This document shows, piece by piece, positions 11,540 through 22,600 of a stretch of 64,000 nt of DNA (the first letter of the stretch is position 1; every line of letters starts with the position of its first letter). The DNA is taken from assembly GCF_000151315.2 (NCBI RefSeq), contig NW_011887300.1, positions 325,967-389,966 on the forward strand, written 5' to 3'. The translations under genes and the position numbers were made by a program. The notes under the pieces are model-generated. The model saw nothing but the letters and a program-made list of their open reading frames with translations, was not told the origin of the DNA and made no database searches. Source of the DNA: Capsaspora owczarzaki ATCC 30864 (taxonomy: Eukaryota; Opisthokonta; Filasterea).

Positions 11540-11745
11540 GTCACGACGAATGCCACGCTGATGCCTTGCTGCCGTGCATGTGCTTGCGTTGCGTGTGCTC
11601 AAAAGAGTTGACTCAGCATCAAGACAAATGCATGGTCTGTCGAGTGCGTCCGACCTCATCTCAAGAAAGGCGCACACAACAAGACATTTGTGCCTTCTTG
11701 CAGCTGCTCCGGAATTCTGATGAGAAGCGACATTTGATTTCTTGA
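11540..11745 (+). other. Possible RING-like exon (weak)
   Basis: On the plus strand the reading frame ending at 11745 contains 'LLPCMCLRCVCSKEL' followed closely by 'DKCMVCRVR'. This resembles the second half of a C3HC4 RING finger, which normally reads LPC-x-H-x-C..C-x-EL..C-P-x-C-R. The conserved His is not in its usual place and I found no upstream exon carrying the first zinc ligands. The region is also the probable 3' UTR of the minus-strand gene. It may be chance or the remnant of a gene. Confidence 0.18.
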
Positions 11746-11935
11746 TTCGACGTTTTGGAGCGCATCCAACTCCTGCCTCCGATTCAATTGGCATTTGCAA
11801 GGAACATGTATTTATTTTTCGATAATCGCTTTTGCACATCCTTGTGGGATTGACTGGCATCGTCTCAGCTCCACCGTGCGCGCTACGCACAGTGAATCTT
11901 TTGTTGACATTCAGGATTGTCGTCATCGTCATCGA

Positions 11936-13842
11936 TCATGGATGGGATACCGCTGAAATGCCAGGATGTGCCTGCAAGTTGGATGGTGGCACTCGTTGTG
12001 CTGGCTGAGGTGCAGCGCTGAGCACATCCTTCAGCGCAGCAATGTCGTTCAACGCCATCAACTCGACCGTCTCGAATGGCGTCGAGTCGGCTTCGAACTC
12101 ACGCCACAGCTCGTTCTTTGGCTTGCCGACAGCAGCAGCGTTGCCGCGTTTCGATGACGACGTCTCTCCCATGGTTGTCGGGACACGAGGTGCACCGCTT
12201 CGATTCGTCGACACGTTCTCGCTACCGCTGGAAACGAGGGTTGGCACAATTGGAGCAGCGTCGTGAAGAAACATGGAGGGCTGCAGAGGCGTTAGAGATG
12301 ATGAGGGTTGTTGTTGGCTACCGAGCGAGGCGAATTGCGAGGCAGGCATGTTCGACGACTGCGCAATGTCCTGGGTGTTGTCTGTGTGGAGTGGATGCGG
12401 CTGAAACTGGTATGGAGGTTGAGAAGCGTGATTGTGAAAGGTGTGCGTTGGCATTTGGTATGCCGCTTGGTTGAATTCGTGACTTGGAGCAGTAGTGCGA
12501 GGTGGCGATCCTGCAGGAGTATGTTGGTGAACGGGAGTTGTTGATGCGGAAGAACCGACTGTCGAAGAAGAGGACCCGTGAGTTGTTGCAGCAGCACCAG
12601 CAAAGAAGGACGTACTCGGTGCTGGCGTTGGCTGCAACGGAGTAATCGAGTGCGGTATTACGGAGACTGGAGTTGTCGAGGAGCTAGTGGGTGTTGCTGC
12701 GGCAGCCAAGCTTGGTGGCTTGGCCAGTTTGGGATTTGGCTCGCTCAGGGCAGAGTCGACCGACCAAAGAGTGCTGTCTGGTCGAGACGGAATACCGCTA
12801 CTCCTGGTGCTGGTGTTAAAGCTAGAGAATGTGCCATCGATCTGGTCTGCCGTGGAATTGGCGCCCAAAGAAGCAGAAGAAACTGAAGATGCGCTTTGGG
12901 AAGTTGTGCTGTCCGTTGGGTCGACGACCCCTGGAGCAGCAACAGCAGCAGGATTGTTCAATCGCGCGAGTTGCTCTTGCTGCTCCAAGCGCATCTGTTC
13001 GACCTCTTCGGCCATCCGTTTGACTTGTGCTCGCGTCTCCTCAAGCAGTTTTCGCTCTTGTTGCTCGAGCAATGCCTCTTGCTGCACTTTGCGCTGCTTT
13101 TCGCGCTCGAGCTCCTTCTCGTGCTCCTTGAACGCTCGCAGGCATTGCTGTTCCAATCGAAACGAGTACGGCAGTTGCCGTTGAAGACTGCTGCTACCGC
13201 TGCTACTACTACCATTCGAACTCGCTGTGCTTGAGCTTGTGCTATTGTTCGCGACGTTGTTCTGACTACTTGCTCCCAGCAGCGCGGACGTAGCGCCGAC
13301 CAGAGGGTGAGGCAGCTGAGCGCGCGGCTGCTCGACAATCTGTCCAGGCACAAAGGCACAAGCAACGGATGGGAATTTGAGCTCAACAGTACATAGTGCC
13401 TTGCAATCAGAGTCTTATCAGAGTCGAGTGACGACGACGGCGAGCGATTGGTGAGTGACTGATGATGACGACAAGGTCGCGGTGCTTGGAACCCCCACAA
13501 CTTTGTTCGAAAACGCCGTCGCTCGCTCAAACGAGCTTTTTTGGTTGGACTTTTCACGCTCGTCCTAATCGCAGCATGGATGGCAGCGAAGCAGCGATGC
13601 GAGTTCACGGCGACGACCGTGGGAGGCCAACGAACTGGGTCCGCCCAGCCAAATTCGCGCCCTGAATTTTTGTGATGACTGCTTGTGCCCGGGTTTGGTC
13701 GGTTCCTGCTTGCTAGTGGAGATGTGGAAGTAGGATGAATGGGTGAATGGGGCGCACTCACTTGGAGGAGCCTTTGGTAGTCGGCAGAGAGCGACAGTGG
13801 CACTCCATCGAGCGCCCAGTACAGCCGCTGATGACTCGTCAT
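11936..13842 (-). CDS. Unidentified coiled-coil, Ser/Thr-rich protein
   Basis: Two exons, 13762-13842 and 11936-13339, joined in phase 0 with donor GTGAGT and acceptor GGACAG, giving 494 residues. The first exon encodes 27 residues (MTSHQRLYWALDGVPLSLSA...). After an Asn/Ser/Gly-rich stretch there is a strongly charged coiled coil at about residues 95-170 ('FKEHEKELEREKQRKVQQ'). Most of the rest is Ser/Thr/Pro/Gln-rich and probably disordered. A short ordered-looking segment lies near the C-terminus ('NELWREFEADSTPFETVE'). I do not recognise the family. The coiled coil suggests a scaffold or adaptor, but no function can be assigned. Confidence 0.7.
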
Positions 13843-14633
13843 TCAACGACACACAGAAGGAACGGAAGAAGGAAGCAAAGACAATACAAAAGGAACAAAG
13901 AATAAGAAGAGTGAATTGAAGAGTTCAGGAAAAGTTTGAAAAATGACTCTTGCTCTTGATGCTGCGAAGTAGCCGAGTATGCGTTGAAAGAGGCAAAGGG
14001 GGGAAAGGAAGACGGACAGTTCAAAGTCACTCAGAAAGCCATTCAGCACATTGCACACACAATTGCACGATTGTCACTACAGTATCACCAAGAATTACAA
14101 TGATTTCCATTTGCTCATGCTCAGATTCTCAGTCTTTTATTATTTCGTGTTCTTTTGGATTCAGCAGCAATGAGCAGCGAGCAACGAGGCAAGCTTGCAT
14201 TGGATGCTGATGTGTTCCCGATTCCCCGCCCTACCAGATCAGAGAGGCGCAGTTTGCGGCACACACCGGATATTCAATCAGCGATGGGGCGATGTGCCTG
14301 TGGTGCGAGGTGGAGACAGGGCGCAAAGCAACAAAGTCATATGGAAGGAAGAGAAGAGCCTCAAACGCCAAGCGAGACCCGTCGTTCTCCGTCTCAACTG
14401 GTGGTGACAGGCTCATCTAGATTGTGCACGCCAATCCAGAGGGAGGAGGAGAGGGCGAGGAGAGAGAAACGCAAGGCAATGGAAAGTCAGCCAAAAAAAA
14501 AAAAAAAAAAGCAATGGAAATCCAGCAAAAATAAAAAAAAAAATAAAAATACAAGCATAGACTTTTGCTCAACTTGTTCAGCGCACCCGCTCTGTATCCT
14601 CACTGCACTCTACGAACACACATATGAACAGAG
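13843..14633. other. Intergenic region, divergent genes
   Basis: Sequence between the coiled-coil gene (-) and NDUFB7 (+), about 790 bases, with A-rich runs near 14497-14550. An open stretch from 14170 could be a 5' exon of NDUFB7, but I found no donor joining it in frame to the coding exon. Confidence 0.4.
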
Positions 14634-14922
14634 ATGCGAGTCACCGCTAAGGAAATGGCAGACGCCCAGCTGCCCATCCACGCGCGCGACTACTGCGCCC
14701 ACCTGCTCATTCCGCTCAACGAGTGCAGGCGCGCGACCACCTACCTCCCATGGAAGTGCACCGACCTCCGACATGCCTATGAAGCATGCGAGTATGACGA
14801 GTAAGTGTTGCTTCGTTTGAGGCAGATCGAGCGGCGGGCTGCTGCGGTTTCTCACCGTCTGCATTCGGACGCACCTCAGGTACAAGCGACGGCTGTTGAA
14901 CAAGGCCCAGGCTCACCATTAA
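14634..14922 (+). CDS. NDUFB7: Complex I subunit NDUFB7/B18 (twin CX9C)
   Basis: Two exons, 14634-14800 and 14880-14922, joined in phase 2, give 69 residues. The protein carries two CX9C pairs: C-AHLLIPLNE-C and C-TDLRHAYEA-C, with the family motif 'YLPWKC' before the second pair. This twin-CX9C fold is oxidised by the Mia40 pathway, and B18 sits on the intermembrane-space side of complex I. Fungal members also begin close to the 'TxxEM' motif, here 'VTAKEMADAQ', which supports the ATG at 14634. Animal proteins are longer at both ends, so a missed upstream exon is possible. The C-terminus is short, lacking the long basic tail of animal proteins. Confidence 0.85.
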
Positions 14923-15345
14923 CACACTAATCAAGCAATGATGCGTCCAGCTGCAGAAGTTTTCGAGGCGGTGACCTTTCTGGAGGGCGATCGCCTGCTT
15001 TGTTGCTTTCTTTGCTTTTTTTGCTTGTTTTTCTTTCTTGTGTTCCTGTCTGTATCATCTTGGCTGTAGGATTTGTTTTGGTGTGCGTGGTACGATGGTG
15101 TCTTCTAATGTACGTGTGTTTCCGTCTGGATCGGTCTTCTTGTTTGAGAGTTGTGACACAAACGTTCAAAGTTTTTGGTTTTGTTTGGTTTCATCCAACT
15201 TGGACTTTTGCCAAACTACAGGTGGCGACGGCAATCTTGAACCCTCAAGCATACATCGAGGACGAACAGAAAGCAACATCTTTGAATACTTCTTCTCAAC
15301 AACAAAACCCAAAACGAAAAAAAAAAAAAAATCAAAATAAAACAA
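14923..15345. other. Intergenic region between convergent genes
   Basis: About 420 bases between NDUFB7 and the 3' end of the TMEM63-like gene; T-rich near 15000-15040 and A-rich at 15317-15345. I see no coding signal. Confidence 0.6.
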
Positions 15346-18300
15346 TCACATCCGCGACTCATCACGCGGCAACACACCCTTAGACCACGACGTGGTAGAT
15401 CGCAACATTTGGTCTTGCTGCTGCTCCTCGTCTTCCAGGCCGTTGGCCGCGGCAATCATGGCTGCAATGCTGCTCGACTGGGAGGGGATGTTGGAAACAT
15501 TGGAGACGCCAGAGACGGTTGACGAGACGCTGCTGATGCTGCCAGATCGACGGTGGCGGGGCGTGAGTGAGTGCGGCGACGAGGGCACGTGTGATACGAG
15601 GCTGGCCCCGCCGCTGCCGCTGCTAACGTTAATGTAGCTGCTTCCGCCAGAGACAGAGGAGGTGGTGGAGATGCTCGAGGTGTTCAGGTTGACTGACGAG
15701 GAGGTTGCGGCCACCGACGGCGAGAAAGCTGCGGCAATGCGATCCACAGTGAGGCGGCGCGGGCTTGACAAGACAGTGTCGGCCGTTCTGCCGCTGAATG
15801 CTTGCACCAGCGTCTGCGACTTGCCGCGCAGCAGCTCGTAGTACATTTCAAGGGTGGTTCGCGTCTCGCGCAAAACAACGTCATCCACGGCAATTGGAGG
15901 CCGGTACTCCTCCTCGAGCGAGCCAACAATGACCTCGTATGGCGGACGAATCACGGCGTCGCTCACCAATTGCTTGAGACTGGGCGTAACGGAAGGATCT
16001 GCAAGGACATCCTGCGCCAACAGCGGCCCCTGGCCTCCTCGGTTGGTCGCGTGGTCTGCTTCGGTCGCAGAGCTCTCGTACGGACTGAGCGCTGGGACTA
16101 GGTACGCGCGAGAGACGGAGGGTGGCTGGGTTTGCAGCAATGGCTCACTGTCCCGAGAGCTCGGCCAGCTGGCACGAGAGCGCCGCATCGTCCGTCCAGA
16201 CAGTCCGGTCATGTCGTTTGCGTAGGAGTCCCCAGAGCCGCCCCTGCCGCTGGCTAGGCCGCAGCAAGAGCAGGTAATCCAGCGGAAGAAGCGCTTCCAA
16301 GGAACATAGCGAATGATTCCCGCCAGCAGGCCAATCCCAGACATGAGCCAAATCCAAGCCCAGGTAAAGCTGATTTCACCCAGCTGGGGAAGAATCAAGC
16401 GCAGATCATCGCCGTTGCCGCACCACGGTCCGAGGACAAACGCCAGGCCGCCCAGCACGACGTGAAAGTAGATGCACCACGGGATGTACTGGAGGGCGCG
16501 GAGCGACAGGCGGTGGTCAATCCGGGGAGGGCGCTTGTGGATGCGCAACAGGTTGCGTTTGTCGACCCAATATTGCAGACCCACGGCGAACACGGCAATG
16601 AGCGGCGCCAGCGGCATTTGGAATGCGTACAGCATTGCGACCGACATGTTCACAATGGCGTTGACATAGCGAGCGGCAAACATGATTTCGCGAGGCGCCA
16701 TCCGTTTGTCCAGCTCGGTTTGCGTCAGCGCTGTTCTCGTCGCCAAAAATTCGCGCATCCGTGTCACTGGCATGACAAACTGGATGAGCGAGTTGAACAC
16801 GGCGTTGGAGATGATGGCCGTCAACGCAGCCGACAGCTGCCCGCTGCTCGAGTACCAAAAGATGGATCCAAACTGGCGACGGCTGTTGTGGGTGCCCCAT
16901 TCGCTCACAATCAAGTAGGCGGCAAGAATCGAATAGCCGGAATTGACGTAGCCGGCCAGTAGGAGCTTGGCCAAGGCAGTGTTCTGGAAGCCAGAGTAGG
17001 TGTGATGGCGTTCCCAGCGACCCAAGGCGGTGACGACCGTGGCCAGCACCCAGTTGACAAAGGTGACGACGAGCGCGTTGATTACCTTCGAGCCCACGCC
17101 GCCCAGGTCGACGTGCGACTTGTGATCATCTGTGAGCTCAAAGTACAGCAGGGAGGTGACGCTCGCAAAGCCGGCCAGCACCACAATCCCGCACAGCAAG
17201 GAGGTCACCGAGTTGCGCAAGAGGCGCTGAAACAGCGTGATGTGGAGGTTTTCCCAGATAATGTCGGACGGTTCCGGCGGGGCTTCCAGCTTTGGCCGCA
17301 GGGTCGAGCGAAAGACAAAGCGCGATGGTTTGAAGCCGAAAATGTTGGCTGTCGGGAGTGCGTACGCTGCAGAGCTGCGATCAGCGGAGGTGCGCGCGTT
17401 CGACGACGGCGGGGACATGAGTCCTTCGTGCATGTTTGCGTAGGGACCGCCGGACAGGCTCGAACTGCTACCTCTCGTTAGAAGCGGAGCCTTTGACGCC
17501 AGGCTGGCTTCGTTGTGGGCGGATGACGACGACGACGACGCCAACGCCGACGCGGAGGGGGCAGCAGGGCTGTACGCTCGAAACAGCCAGCTCGTGGCAA
17601 CCCAGTCTTTGAATCGCACCCAAATAGGCTTTTGCATGTGGTCGATGAGGCAGCAAAGCGCGCTATCCGCGCTGCGGAAGGTGACGAAGGCGTATCCGGT
17701 GCAATGGAAGACGCGCCGATGCTTGAGTTCTTCAATCTTGGCATCGATGGCGGCCAGCTCTTCGCGCACTTGGCGAGACTCGCGGTGCGTCAGCGATCGG
17801 AAGGCACACAGAATCTGCGAAAGAAGCCCGCTCTGCGCAACCGGGTCGGAGGTGCCATTCCTTTGCGCAGCTTCGCGAGCCAACGCCGAGCCCAGTTCGA
17901 CGCTCATCTCCTTGTGCTTTTGCATGAGATGCATGACTCGCATCGAGTCGAGCGAAATGGAAACGTGCGCAATGGGCCCCCACTGCGCAAAGTGCTGGGC
18001 GAGTTCTTCCGTGTTGGTGCAGTTGCGTTCCAGGCCCGACACCATCACAGTGTAGTGGCGTGCAGTGAGCATCTCCCGTGCAAACACGGTCGCGCGCACG
18101 GAAATGCGTCGGCGCCACACCACCACGAGCTTGAGGACCATGATGAGCATCACGAGCTCAATGACGACATAGCCGGCGCCTGGCGCGAGGGAGCGGTGGC
18201 CCAGGAACCAGTTGTACGCTGCCTCGAGTTCCGTCTCATTGGTGCTGGTAGAGTCCGAGTCTACCAGATGGTAGTTTGACGCCGCAGGACTAAAACTGGA

Positions 18301-19137
18301 TGTGACGAGACTGACGGGATTCGACGTGTTGGAGCAGTTGCGAATGTTCCAGGTTCCGCCGCCCAGCCCATGGTCAATGTCCGCCCATGATCCCTGAATG
18401 TTGAGCACGACCATCGGGATTGAGTAGAAGAGCGTGACGCAGGTGCCAAGCACAATGCAAAACCACAGAAACTCAAAGAAGAGCGGCACTCCCACGCCCA
18501 GCGACAGGAGCTGTTGCGGCGGTACGCGCAGATTGTATGCCTTCCCATCTGGCTGGCGCACGCGCAACCGATCTGCATTGCTCCGCGCAGTTTCGAGTCG
18601 CGGTCTGTTTTCAAATCACACATACATGTCGGCGATCAAGTGAGCAACGAAGCATAGAAAGGCTCAAAGTGGACTTTCCCTCTACCCCCTGAAATCCCAC
18701 CCCCCCATTCTCAATGGTGATGAATTTCCTCATTGAAAGTGCTCAAACACCCTCAAAGCGAGTCAAGGTTGGGATGATGATTTGAATGGGAGCCAGCGAA
18801 ACGTCACGTCCGCACAGCATGCCACTCAGTTCCAACCAAACATCACCCGACGACGAACTGCGACATATGAAGAAGAGAAGCGCTTGACATGTCCTCAGAG
18901 TCAAAGCGAGAGAGAGAGGAGAGAGAGGAGGTCCAAATCGTACCGGATGTTGGGTGGCTGGGAAGTGCCGCTCGCTGCTGCTGATGATGCCTGCGCCTGC
19001 GACTGCGCCTGTTGTTGGTAATGCTGATGATTGGGCTGTGTTTGTGCTTGTGCTTGTGCTTGCGCTGGTGGTGGCGGATACGGCTGGTAGACGGGTGGCA
19101 GTTGAGACCGCGACTGAGCGTAATCCTCCGACTGCAT
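15346..19137 (-). CDS. TMEM63/CSC1/OSCA-type mechanosensitive cation channel
   Basis: Two exons, 18944-19137 and 15346-18604, joined in phase 2 (donor GTACGA, acceptor AAACAG), give 1150 residues. The first exon has a Pro/Gln/Ala-rich cytosolic or extracellular leader. The large exon holds the N-terminal transmembrane segments (RSN1_TM), the RRM-like cytosolic domain ('YTVMVSGLERNCTNTEEL', 'GYAFVTFRSADSALCCL'), the diagnostic 'PSDIIWENLHIT' motif, and the multi-helix RSN1_7TM (DUF221) pore region ('PLIAVFAVGLQYWVDKRNL'). A Ser-rich tail of about 280 residues follows. In the family these are osmo- or stretch-gated cation channels of the plasma membrane or endomembranes. The large exon has no ATG near its 5' end, which supports the upstream exon; an even earlier non-coding or coding exon cannot be excluded. 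Confidence 0.88.
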
Positions 19138-19619
19138 TTTTTGGTCGTCCACACCCTTCCAGGCGAATGACAGGTTCGCTGAGAAGGAGTCAGGGGAAAG
19201 GGTCAAGCGCTTTTGATGCAACTCGGGAATAGCAGGGCTGTGTTGAGTTGCCGCGCGTGATCCAACCTATAATTCAAAAAGGACTGGGCAAGTACGTGAA
19301 GTTCACAGCTCTGCAGAATCTAACATGTCTCCAGTGCGTCAGTCAGCAGTCGTGGAAACAAGCGATCATGAAAATGTCACAGTCTGCCTTGGGGGAACCG
19401 AGCTCCATCCGTGTTCCATTGGACTTGTTCCGAATGGGGACGTTTTGACCGGTTTTCACTCGCTTTCAAACCATTGTTCCGCTCTTTTGACTCTGATTGG
19501 TGAGGAATAACGATTAATCCTTACATGTAGTTCCTGTACTTTTACCTTTGTCTCCAGTCTTTGTTCTTTGCCGCTTTGGCCTCTTTGCCCTCTTTGGCTG
19601 GAAAAGCGAAACGACGAAA
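19138..19619. promoter_or_regulatory. Shared upstream region of two divergent genes
   Basis: About 480 bases between the putative starts of the TMEM63-like gene (-) and the SH2-PLC gene (+). It must hold both promoters and 5' UTRs. No TATA box or other defined element is evident; coding extensions of either gene could lie here. Confidence 0.4.
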
Positions 19620-22600
19620 ATGACCTTGTCGCGCGTCTCCAAGGCGGATGCGACTGCGCTGCTGATGGAAAGCGGCTCCGAGGGCATGTACATTCTGCGC
19701 GAGTCCAACACCGAGCCGGGCCTCGTCGTCCTCGCAGTCAGGTACAAAATGGGGCATCAAAGCATCAAAAGCAACAGAGCATCAATGCAAAAACAAGCAG
19801 CAGCCAAAAAGCAAGCTTTTTTTTTTTTTTTTTTTTTTTTTTGGTTGGTGCCTCCTTTGCTTGCCCCTCAACAGACAAGGGCACCTCCCGCATCCACATC
19901 GCCACGACACGCATCTCGGCATTTGGAGTGGCAACTTGCAAACTGCGTGTGCTTCAGGGTCCGCAATCTGCACTCACACAAAGATCAACAGCTGCGACAA
20001 ACCCTGACTCCCCCTTTTTTTATTTTTTTATTTTTATTTTTTATTTTTTATTTTTTATTTTTTATTTTTTATTTCTGAGTATTTTCGATTTCATGTTTCT
20101 CACCTCGCGTTGAAAAATAACAACCGAATTCACAAACTCACCCTTTGAAATTTGGCTGCTACAGAGTTGGACCAAAGGTCGACCAGTACATGATCAAGCC
20201 AGACCCAGCTGGAAATGGCACGTACAAGCTTGGCAAGGTTGCTGGCACGCTCAGCCAAATCATTGAGCATCACCGTCGCACTCCGTTGCAGAATGTGCTC
20301 CTCACCCAGCCGTTGCCGACAGCGGGGCGTCGGCCCCCGATCGCTGCCGCGTAAGCCCCGCCATTTTTTTGTGCCTTGCTTGCTTGTGCGAAACCGTCGC
20401 ACGAAAAGCACAAACCTGTCGTTGCTCATGTTCTGTTGAACTTCCTCCCCAATTCCCAAAATCATGTCATGGACAAATCGTGTCATGGAGCAGAGCGCGA
20501 GCAGAATCTCCAACCACGAGTATTCCAAACCTCCCGTCTGCCGATCAATCGCGCTCGTTCGTTCTCAACGATGTTTCCAAGCGTCCAGTGTAAGGCCCTG
20601 GCTACTGTTCCGAGGACTTGCGTAACCACAAGAGTAGGTCATTCTCACAATCACACAATTTTTTTGTAGTTGGTTCCATGGCGGTCTGTCCAAGGACCAG
20701 GCCGAATCCCTCCTCATGGAAGGCGGTAAAACTGGCTCCTTCTTGGTGCGCACAAGCCCGAACAATCCCGACGAATACGCGCTTGCTCTTCGGTGAGATT
20801 CTGTTTTCCCTTCGACCGAGTATTCAACTTTCGCTTTCCCTAACTTGCAATCCTCTCTCCTTCCCTTCCCTCTCTCCTTTTGCAGCCGCGAGGAAAACGA
20901 CGTCAAACACCTCAAAATCACCTTGACTCCAAACGGCATGTACTCGCTGGGCGACAACCACGGGCCCTTCCCTTCCATCGCGGCGTTGATCGATACCTAC
21001 CGCACCTCTGCCTCGCTCTGGGCTACCAAGCTCGTCGATCCCGTGCCCATGCTTGCTGCAATGAATATCACAGTGTCCGTCATGAAAAGCGGCACCCTGT
21101 TCAACACTGTGCTCCCCAAGGGTGTGCTCCAAGCGCGCATGTACAATGTTGACGAAATGGGCTACTTTTTGCTCTACAAGGTCGCTGTGAAGGACTCTAA
21201 GGAACTTCGCGAGCAGCGTTGGTGTAAGTGTGTTTGCGTTCTTTGTTTTTGAAGCTTTTGCGTTTTTGGCTCACGATTTCACTCATTTTTGTTTTTGTTT
21301 CTGTCTTCTTCTCGACAGTACCCTTCCGCAACATTGTTGAAATCCGACGCGGCACCAACACGCGCACTTTTCTCCAAAACAAGTCGCTGATTTCAGCCCC
21401 TCTCGCTTTCTCCATCTTGTACCGCGATGGCACTGCTGATATTCAATCGCTGGATTTGATTGCATCGACGAACGAAGAGTACGAGTTGTGGCTTGCGGGC
21501 CTGGACTATCTGCTGGGCCAGTCTCGTCGCGCTACAGATCCCTCCAACTGGGAAGAGTTTATTCGCAACGAGTGGCTGGCAATGGGCTTGAACATTGAGA
21601 GCCTTGACAACGAGCGCATTGTCAATCGCACCTTGGAGCTCTTCATCAAGCGCTTGCACACGGGTCTGCCGTCCGACTATTACCGCGTGATGGTCAACCA
21701 GGCGCTTGTCGGCGCCGTCAACCAACCCAACGTGGCCGATCCCAACGCCAAGCTGACGTTCACCGTTTACTCGCGCATGTTTGCGGCGCTGAAGGCGCAA
21801 CGCAGCGATCTCAGCCACCTTTTCCAAAGCTCCTTCCTGAAAATGAACGAGTTTCATCGGTTTTTGGTGGAGCAGCAGCGAGGCGGCGCGCGTGGCAATG
21901 CTGCCACCGGCAGTCTGGCGGGGCTTTCTTCTTCCTCCGCTCAGAACGACCAGTCTCGCGCAGCGATCGGATCCTCGTCGTCCTCCCTCATGGCGCAGTC
22001 CTCAGCCGCGCTCATCACGGAACGCGAAGCCAGCGCGTTGCTGGCCAAGTACGAAACCTCCCCGCTCAACGTCCAGAACAGAGTCCTGTCGCGCCAGGCC
22101 TTCTACCGCTTCTTGCTCTCGCGTGACAATGACATTTTCGACCAGCGCCATCTGTCCGTCTTCCAGGACATGACGCGCCCCCTCTCACAGTACTATATTG
22201 CCACCTCGCACAACACGTCGCTCATTCTCGACACTGCCGCCGTCCCCGAAGTGGCCATCGACGGCTTTATGCGGCTGCTGCTCAGCGGCGTGCGCTGTCT
22301 GCATCTCGAGGTCTATGATGGCGACGTGGAGCCCATCGTGTCCTCGCGCTACGTGATGCCCAGCAAGTCCAAGGCGAGCGTCCCGGGCAGCGTTTCGAGC
22401 GCGAGTGGCAAGCACATGCTTGCCGCGTCCCAGTCGACGGCCGACCCGAACGGCTACGCCGAGTGGAAGCATCTATCTGGCGGCGGCGTCGGCACCGACA
22501 AGCGTGGCAAGGCCGTCTACGTGAGCGTGCCCCTTTCCCAAGTGCTCCAAGTCGTGCTGACTCACGGCTTTGTCGCCTCGCCCTACCCAGTCATCCTCGT

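Larger units (their letters stand above)
10163..11935. other. Long mainly non-coding interval
   Basis: About 1.8 kb between the receptor start (-) and the 3' end of the coiled-coil gene (-). It holds A-rich DNA at 10260-10310, a G9 run near 10830, a long (TG)n microsatellite and probable 3' UTR of the downstream minus gene. One open stretch on the plus strand near 11540-11745 has a RING-like cysteine pattern, listed separately. Nothing else looks coding. Confidence 0.5.

Noticed and set aside
11128-11556. Open frames through the (TG)n microsatellite
   Set aside because: Cys-Val or Thr-His dipeptide repeats arise from the dinucleotide repeat and show no coding features.
14155-14820. Single open frame across the NDUFB7 locus
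   Set aside because: It is in a different frame from the twin-CX9C protein and consists of unrelated basic, low-complexity sequence.
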